Below are positions 1-6,103 of a stretch of 6,103 nucleotides of DNA, piece by piece. Under the pieces are notes generated by a model, which saw only the letters and a list, made by a program, of their open reading frames with translations, was not told the DNA's origin and made no database searches. Positions within the stretch are counted from its first letter, which is position 1; every line of letters begins with the position of its first letter. Both the position numbers and the translations under genes were made by a program. The stretch comes from Reyranella sp. (GTDB taxonomy: Bacteria > Pseudomonadota > Alphaproteobacteria > Reyranellales > Reyranellaceae), in the NCBI GenBank assembly GCA_030679805.1, contig JAUXST010000184.1, positions 1-6,103 of the forward strand, given 5' to 3'.

Positions 1-2782
<2,782 letters not shown>

Positions 2783-2786
2783 GGGC

Positions 2787-4112
2787 ATGAAGCGTCCGCG
2801 CCAGCTCCACCTCAATCTCTTCATCCAGAGCCGCGGCCATCACGAGGCGTCGTGGCGGCATCCGGCCTCCTCGCCGCTGGCGCTGAGCGACATCGCCTAC
2901 TATCGCGATGTGACCGAGCGCGCCGAGTCAGGGCTGTTCGACTCGATCTTCCTAGCCGATCAGCTGGCGCTGGCCGACACGGCGGCGCAGGCCGGCACCA
3001 CCTGGCTGGAGCCGATCACGGCGCTGGGCGCGCTGGCGGCCTCGACCAGCCACATCGGCCTGATCGCCACGGCCTCCACCACCTACTCCGAGCCGTTCAA
3101 CCTCGCGCGCCAGTTCGCCTCGCTCGACCACATCAGCGGCGGACGCGTCGGCTGGAACATCGTGACCTCGTGGCTGGCGGCGGCGGCGCGCAACTACGGC
3201 GCCGCCGGCCAGGTGAGCCACGCCGACCGCTACGCCCGCGGCGAGGAGTTCGTCGAGGTCGTGAAGGCGCTGTGGGACAGCTGGGCCGATGATGCCGTGC
3301 TCGACGATCGCGCCGGCGGCCGCTACGCACGCGCCGACCGCATCCGGCCGATCGACCACGCCGGCGCGCACTATGCCGTGGCGGGGCCGCTCAACATGCC
3401 GCGCGGCCCGCAGGGCCGGCCGGTGTTCGTGCAGGCGGGCTCGTCCGAAACCGGCCGCCGCTTCGCCGCGCGCCACGCCGAGGCGGTGTTCACCGCGCAG
3501 ATGGAAAAGGCCACGGCGCAGGAATTCTATGCCGACCTGAAGCGACTCGTGGTGGCCGAGGGCCGTGCACCCGACCAGGCGCTGATCCTGCCCGGCCTCA
3601 GCCCGGTGATCGCCGCCACCGAAGCCGAGGCGCAACGCACCGCGCGCGAGCTCAACGACCTCACCGACCCCGAGGTCGGGCGCAGGCGTCTGAGCGGCCG
3701 CTTCGGCGGCCACGACTTCTCGCACCTGCCGCTCGACCGGCCGCTGGCGCCGGAGGATTTTCCCGATCCCGGCACCGTCGAGGCGGCGCGCAGCCGGACC
3801 GAGGTGATCGTGGGCCTGGTGCGGCGCGAGAAGTTCACGCTGCGGCAGCTCCTCGCCTACCTCGCCGGCGCGCGCGGCCACTACACCACCGCGGGTACGC
3901 CGGAGCAGATCGCCGATCTTATCGAGGACTGGTTCAACGACGGCGCCGCCGACGGCTTCAACGTCATGCCGCCGCTGCTGCCGGCGATGCTCGACGTCTT
4001 CGTGGCCGAGGTGATCCCGCTCCTGCAGAAGCGCGGGCTGTTCCGTACGGCCTACGAGGGCAATACGCTGCGCGAGCATTTCGGACTCGCCCGGCCCGAG
4101 AACCGCTTCTAA
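2787..4112 (+). CDS. FMN-dependent monooxygenase, NtaA/SnaA/DszA family (luciferase-like superfamily)
   Basis: This is a cytosolic flavin-dependent monooxygenase of 441 aa, the usual length for the family (nitrilotriacetate, EDTA, dibenzothiophene-sulfone and pristinamycin monooxygenases), which uses FMNH2 from a separate flavin reductase. Family hallmarks are an N-terminal beta strand LHLNLF (7-12) followed by GHHEASWRHP (17-26), FDSIFLAD (51-58), LEPITALGALA (75-85), the segment around SEPFNLARQFASLDHISGGR and VGWNIVTSW (101-129), DRYARGEEF (147-155) and PQGRPVFVQAGSS (208-220). The start at 2787 is preferred because homologs begin just before this first strand. The in-frame ATG at 2727 would add 20 residues that overlap the ABC gene and look unrelated to the fold. 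A GAGGG lies only one base before the ATG, too close for a normal Shine-Dalgarno, so re-initiation after the ABC stop is likely. No flavin reductase is in the window, and the substrate is unknown. Confidence 0.93.
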   Translation: MKRPRQLHLNLFIQSRGHHEASWRHPASSPLALSDIAYYRDVTERAESGLFDSIFLADQLALADTAAQAGTTWLEPITALGALAASTSHIGLIATASTTYSEPFNLARQFASLDHISGGRVGWNIVTSWLAAAARNYGAAGQVSHADRYARGEEFVEVVKALWDSWADDAVLDDRAGGRYARADRIRPIDHAGAHYAVAGPLNMPRGPQGRPVFVQAGSSETGRRFAARHAEAVFTAQMEKATAQEFYADLKRLVVAEGRAPDQALILPGLSPVIAATEAEAQRTARELNDLTDPEVGRRRLSGRFGGHDFSHLPLDRPLAPEDFPDPGTVEAARSRTEVIVGLVRREKFTLRQLLAYLAGARGHYTTAGTPEQIADLIEDWFNDGAADGFNVMPPLLPAMLDVFVAEVIPLLQKRGLFRTAYEGNTLREHFGLARPENRF

Positions 4113-4126
4113 CGTCACGACGCAAG

Positions 4127-4132
4127 AGGAGG
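4127..4132 (+). promoter_or_regulatory. Ribosome binding site of the VOC gene
   Basis: AGGAGG lies five bases before the ATG at 4138. It is a full match to the anti-Shine-Dalgarno core and fixes this start. It is much stronger than anything before the flanking genes at 2787 and 4579. Confidence 0.85.
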
Positions 4133-4137
4133 CTCCC

Positions 4138-4521
4138 ATGTTCAGCCATGTCACCATCGGCAGCAACGACCTCGCCAAGGCAAAGCCCTTCTACGATGCG
4201 CTCCTGAACCCGCTCGACCTCGTCCGCCAGATGGATTTCCCCAATGCCGTCGGTTACGGCGCCGCCAGCGGACGGCCGCAGCTCTGGGTGCTGAGCCCGC
4301 TCGACAAGGCGCCGGCGACGGTCGGCAACGGCATCACCATCGGCCTCGAGGCCACCAATCGCGCCGCCGTCGACGCCGCGCACAAGGCGGGACTTGCCGC
4401 CGGCGGCAAGGACGAGGGCGCCCCGGGAATCCGCGCCCACTATCATCCCAACTACTACGGCGCCTACCTGCGCGATCCCGACGGCAACAAGATCTGCGTC
4501 GTCTGTCACCGGCCGGCCTAG
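4138..4521 (+). CDS. VOC-family protein (glyoxalase/bleomycin-resistance/dioxygenase fold)
   Basis: This 127-aa protein is the size of a single vicinal-oxygen-chelate domain of two beta-alpha-beta-beta-beta modules. The first module opens with FSHVTIGSNDLAKAKPFYDALL (described by its ends: F2 to L23) with His4 where a metal ligand normally sits. The second ends in YYGAYLRDPDGNKI (106-119), the characteristic VOC terminal strand. The usual metal-binding Glu after the DPDGNKI turn is replaced by Cys120, followed by VVCH with Cys123 and His124. The metal site may therefore be altered or absent, and this could be a binding protein rather than an enzyme. It sits 25 bases after the monooxygenase gene, in the same direction and probably the same operon. 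Family assignment is firm; substrate and reaction are unknown. Confidence 0.9.
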   Translation: MFSHVTIGSNDLAKAKPFYDALLNPLDLVRQMDFPNAVGYGAASGRPQLWVLSPLDKAPATVGNGITIGLEATNRAAVDAAHKAGLAAGGKDEGAPGIRAHYHPNYYGAYLRDPDGNKICVVCHRPA

Positions 4522-4578
4522 GACCGGGACGGCGGCACCTTTCGCCTTCTGCTGCGTTGTCCTGTACGTATCATCGCA

Positions 4579-5553
4579 ATGGTCAGCCCCCTCACCCGCC
4601 GCTCCCTGGTCGCCGCGTTCGCCGTCCCGGCGAGCGCCGGCGCGCAGACCACGCTGCCCTACGGGACGATCCGGATATTCATCGGCTATCCGTCGAGCGG
4701 CGGCTCGGACTCGCTGGTGCATGTCATCGCCGGCGCCTTGCAGCAGCAGATCGGCCGATCCGTTACCGTCGACTACAAGCCGGGCCCCTCCGGCGCCGCT
4801 GCCGGCGAGCAACTCAAGAAGTCGGCGCCGAACGGCAACACGCTCGCCTTCATTCCGAGCGCCACCATGGTGGGCAAGCTCATCAGGCCCGACTTCCCGT
4901 TCAACCCGCAGACCGACCTCCAGCCGCTGACGCTCGCCGGCACCTATCCGACGGCCTTCGCCGTCTCGCCCAAGATCGGGGTCGCGGACCTTGCCGAGTA
5001 TGTTGCCTGGCTGAAGGCGGGCGATGCGACGCGCGCCCGCTTCGGCACCACGACGCCGGATTCCTTCACGCAGTATTTCGGCACCATGGTGGGGCGCGAA
5101 ATCGGCGTGCCGCTCGAAGCCGTCCCCTACAATGGCGCGCGACCGCTGGTGGCCGACCTCGAGCAGGGGCGCATCCCCGCCGGCACCGGCGGCATGACGT
5201 CCTTCCTCGCGCCCCATCGCGGCGGCCGGCTGAAGGTGCTGATGATCTCCGCCGCCAAGCGCCTGAAGGTGGCGCCTCAGGTTCCGACGGTCGTCGAGCT
5301 GGGCTTTCCCAAGCTGGTTCAGACCAACTGGTATGCGTTCTTCGCGCCGCCCGGCATGTCGGCGCCACTGGTCGCGGCCTGGACCGCGGAACTCAGGAAG
5401 GCTCTCCAATCGAGGGAAGTCTCGGAACAGCTGGGGCAATTGGGCTTCGAGGTCCAGACCTCCTCGCCGGACGAGCTGTCGGAACGGCTTGCTTCGGACT
5501 TCCGGAACTGGAAAGAGCTTCTTGACTCTCTCGGCGTCAAGCCGATCAATTGA
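4579..5553 (+). CDS. Bug/TctC-family tripartite tricarboxylate transporter substrate-binding protein
   Basis: This is a periplasmic solute-binding protein of 324 aa, normal for the Bug (TctC-like) family, whose members bind carboxylates and other small anionic or aromatic compounds. The N-terminus MVSPLTRRSLVAAFAVPASA (1-20) has a twin-arginine-like TRRSLV motif (6-11), a short hydrophobic stretch and a likely AGA/Q cleavage after Ala22. Mature-chain hallmarks are RIFIGYPSSGGSDSLVHVIA (32-51), PNGNTLAF (84-91), the VPYNGARPLVADLEQGRI segment (182-199), VPTVVELGFP (235-244) and FFAPPGMSAPLV (254-265). No clear Shine-Dalgarno precedes the ATG, and no upstream start exists in this frame nearby. 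The 57-nt gap before it holds no terminator or convincing promoter that I can see. No TctA/TctB membrane genes are in the window, so it may be an orphan binding protein, as is common for this family. Confidence 0.93.
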   Translation: MVSPLTRRSLVAAFAVPASAGAQTTLPYGTIRIFIGYPSSGGSDSLVHVIAGALQQQIGRSVTVDYKPGPSGAAAGEQLKKSAPNGNTLAFIPSATMVGKLIRPDFPFNPQTDLQPLTLAGTYPTAFAVSPKIGVADLAEYVAWLKAGDATRARFGTTTPDSFTQYFGTMVGREIGVPLEAVPYNGARPLVADLEQGRIPAGTGGMTSFLAPHRGGRLKVLMISAAKRLKVAPQVPTVVELGFPKLVQTNWYAFFAPPGMSAPLVAAWTAELRKALQSREVSEQLGQLGFEVQTSSPDELSERLASDFRNWKELLDSLGVKPIN

Positions 5554-5563
5554 CTTCCGCGAC

Positions 5564-5569
5564 AAGGAG
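5564..5569 (+). promoter_or_regulatory. Ribosome binding site of the interrupted glutaredoxin-like gene
   Basis: AAGGAG lies six bases before the ATG at 5576, in the 22-nt gap after the Bug stop codon. It is a near-ideal site and decides the start. Its survival argues that the gene with the in-frame TGA is still translated. Confidence 0.82.
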
Positions 5570-5575
5570 CAGCGC

Positions 5576-6073
5576 ATGCCGCCGTTCAAGGTGTTCTGGC
5601 AGCCGGGTTGAACCAGCTGCCTGAGACTCAAAGAGTTTCTATCGGTCCGTGGGATCGACTTCGTCTCCGTAAACGTCCTTGAAGATCCGGCCGGTCTCGC
5701 CGAACTGCAGAAGCTTGGCGCCCGCTCGGTGCCGGTGCTGTCGCGCGGCGACAAATTCACCTTCGGCCAGAGTACCAAGCAGATCGTCGAGTTCCTCGGC
5801 ATCGACGAGAAGTCCGGCCCCGAGCTCTCGCCGGCCGAGCTCCAGGCCCGCCTCGACAAGTTCATGACCGCGGCGATCGAACTCTTGCCGCTGATGCCCT
5901 ACGACCGCCTCGACACCCATGTGCCGGGCCGGCCGCGCAGCTATCGCACGCTCGGCTTCCATCTCTTCCGCGTCGTCGAGAACTTGCCAGACATGATTCA
6001 CCCGCAGCTCCATCGCCGCCTTGTCGAAGATGTCCACCGCTCCCGGCAAGAGATCTGCAATCGTCTCCGCTAA
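5576..6073 (+). CDS. Putative selenocysteine-containing glutaredoxin-like protein (UxxC) with C-terminal helical extension
   Basis: This is one 166-codon frame (165 residues plus TAA) interrupted only by a TGA at codon 12. Before the TGA it reads MPPFKVFWQPG, the first strand of a thioredoxin fold. After it comes TSCLRLKEFL (13-22), so the TGA replaces the first, nucleophilic Cys of a CTSC motif and Cys15 is the resolving Cys. The fold continues with GIDFVSVNVLEDP (26-38), the cis-proline motif ARSVPVL (49-55, Pro53) and GDKFTFGQ (58-65), the typical glutaredoxin order. Residues from about 78 form a helical region, with PAELQARLDKFM and RSYRTLGFHLFRVVE, that resembles the start of a DinB-like bundle; this is a weak inference. 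The likely role is thiol/disulfide or peroxide-linked redox chemistry in the cytosol. TGA is a true stop in the ABC and Bug genes, so the code is standard. If the genome lacks selenocysteine machinery, this is a pseudogene or a base error. Confidence 0.75.
5609..5611 (+). other. In-frame TGA, candidate selenocysteine codon (residue 12)
   Basis: TGA stands at the position of the catalytic N-terminal Cys of the redox motif (residues 12-15 read U-T-S-C). A single C-to-A change at the third base of TGC would give it. The same frame is open for 33 bases before it back to the ATG and for 154 sense codons after it. Sec in place of the attacking Cys of a thioredoxin-fold motif is the commonest arrangement in known redox selenoproteins. 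Decoding itself is inferred, not seen. Confidence 0.62.
5623..5639 (+). promoter_or_regulatory. Hairpin 1 downstream of the TGA (possible part of a bacterial SECIS)
   Basis: GAGACTC (5623-5629) pairs with GAGTTTC (5633-5639) around an AAA loop, giving seven continuous pairs with one G-U. It begins 11 bases after the TGA and its loop begins 18 bases after it. The position suits a bacterial SECIS, but the loop lacks the G usually expected near its start. It is clearly foldable; its function is inferred. Confidence 0.4.
5642..5658 (+). promoter_or_regulatory. Hairpin 2 downstream of the TGA (candidate bacterial SECIS apical stem)
   Basis: TCGGTCC (5642-5648) pairs with GGATCGA (5652-5658) around a GTG loop, giving seven pairs with one G-U. 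The loop starts with G and lies 37 bases after the TGA, at the outer edge of the spacing I recall for bacterial SECIS elements (about 16-37). An outer stem, GAGAC at 5623-5627 with GTCTC at 5663-5667, could enclose it, competing with hairpin 1. Which fold forms cannot be decided by eye. Confidence 0.42.
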
Positions 6074-6093
6074 CTCTTGGTTCGATTTTTTTT
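6047..6093 (+). terminator. Weak candidate Rho-independent terminator
   Basis: CAAGAG (6047-6052) and CTCTTG (6074-6079) are inverted repeats. Six bases later comes a run of eight T (6086-6093), unusual in this GC-rich window. The stem is only six pairs, spans a 21-base loop and overlaps the end of the last gene, so it is a poor terminator by structure. The poly-T position after the final stop codon is the main support. Confidence 0.3.
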
Positions 6094-6103
6094 CAGCTCC
6101 TCA

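Noticed and set aside
2952..4178. A 408-codon minus-strand open frame opposite the monooxygenase
   Set aside because: It mirrors the codon bias of the real gene, and no family motif or ribosome site supports it.
4522..4578. A promoter in the gap before the Bug gene (TATCAT at 4569-4574)
   Set aside because: The hexamer is only four bases from the start codon and has no -35 partner at normal spacing.
5576..5611. An 11-residue peptide ending at the TGA as the real product
   Set aside because: A strong ribosome site and an intact downstream fold in the same frame make a short stand-alone peptide unlikely. It is the outcome only if the TGA is a true stop.
3964..5865. A 633-codon open frame on the minus strand across the VOC, Bug and glutaredoxin-like genes
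   Set aside because: It is antisense to four well-supported + strand genes, runs across their boundaries, and its product is low-complexity and Arg/Gly/Ala-rich without recognisable motifs. This is usual for GC-rich antisense frames.
5639..6049. A minus-strand frame (136 codons) opposite the end of the glutaredoxin-like gene, whose first part reads fairly protein-like
   Set aside because: It overlaps the supported + strand frame with its ribosome site and fold motifs. I could not match it to any family, though it is worth remembering if the tail of gene 5 proves to be a junction.
5729..6073. A separate gene starting at GTG 5729
   Set aside because: That GTG encodes Val52 just before the cis-Pro of the redox fold. 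No ribosome site precedes it, and the same frame continues upstream to the ATG at 5576 through the TGA.

Overview
The window is GC-rich, densely coded DNA with strong G/C preference at third codon positions. All recognisable genes lie on the + strand. Its mix of genes (a fused ABC exporter, an NtaA/SnaA/DszA-type flavin monooxygenase, a VOC protein and a Bug/TctC periplasmic binding protein with a twin-arginine-like signal) suggests a high-GC proteobacterium, most likely an alphaproteobacterium of the Reyranella or Rhodospirillales/Hyphomicrobiales kind. That placement is inference from gene style; no phylogenetic marker is present.

Layout: (1) 1-2782, the 3' part of one long polypeptide with the end of a first membrane domain, NBD1, a complete second membrane domain and NBD2: a fused ABC exporter whose start lies upstream. 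(2) 2787-4112, a 441-aa FMN-dependent monooxygenase of the bacterial luciferase-like superfamily, starting 4 nt after the ABC stop and probably translationally coupled. (3) 4138-4521, a small VOC (glyoxalase/dioxygenase fold) protein behind a perfect AGGAGG. (4) 4579-5553, a Bug/TctC-type solute-binding protein. (5) 5576-6073, a glutaredoxin-like gene interrupted by one in-frame TGA. A poly-T tract follows just before the window ends. Gaps between genes are 4 to 57 nt, so the whole may be one transcription unit, although the 57-nt gap before gene 4 could hide a separate start.

The main discovery candidate is gene 5. Conventional gene calling would miss it or split it. Read through the TGA, it gives a 165-residue protein whose N-terminus is a thioredoxin/glutaredoxin fold. 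The TGA falls at codon 12, exactly where the nucleophilic cysteine of the CxxC motif belongs (PG-[TGA]-T-S-C). The gene keeps a strong ribosome binding site (AAGGAG) and an open frame for 154 codons after the TGA, and stable hairpins lie immediately downstream. TGA works as a normal stop in two neighbouring genes, so the code is not globally reassigned. The best reading is a selenocysteine-containing glutaredoxin-like protein (UxxC) with a C-terminal helical, possibly DinB-like, extension. A nonsense mutation or base error at this codon is the competing explanation. No selenocysteine machinery (selA, selB, selC, selD) is in the window, so the claim depends on the rest of the genome.

Functionally, genes 1-4 look like an accessory transport/oxidation cluster (export, monooxygenation, small-molecule binding, solute capture). 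No substrate can be named from the sequence.
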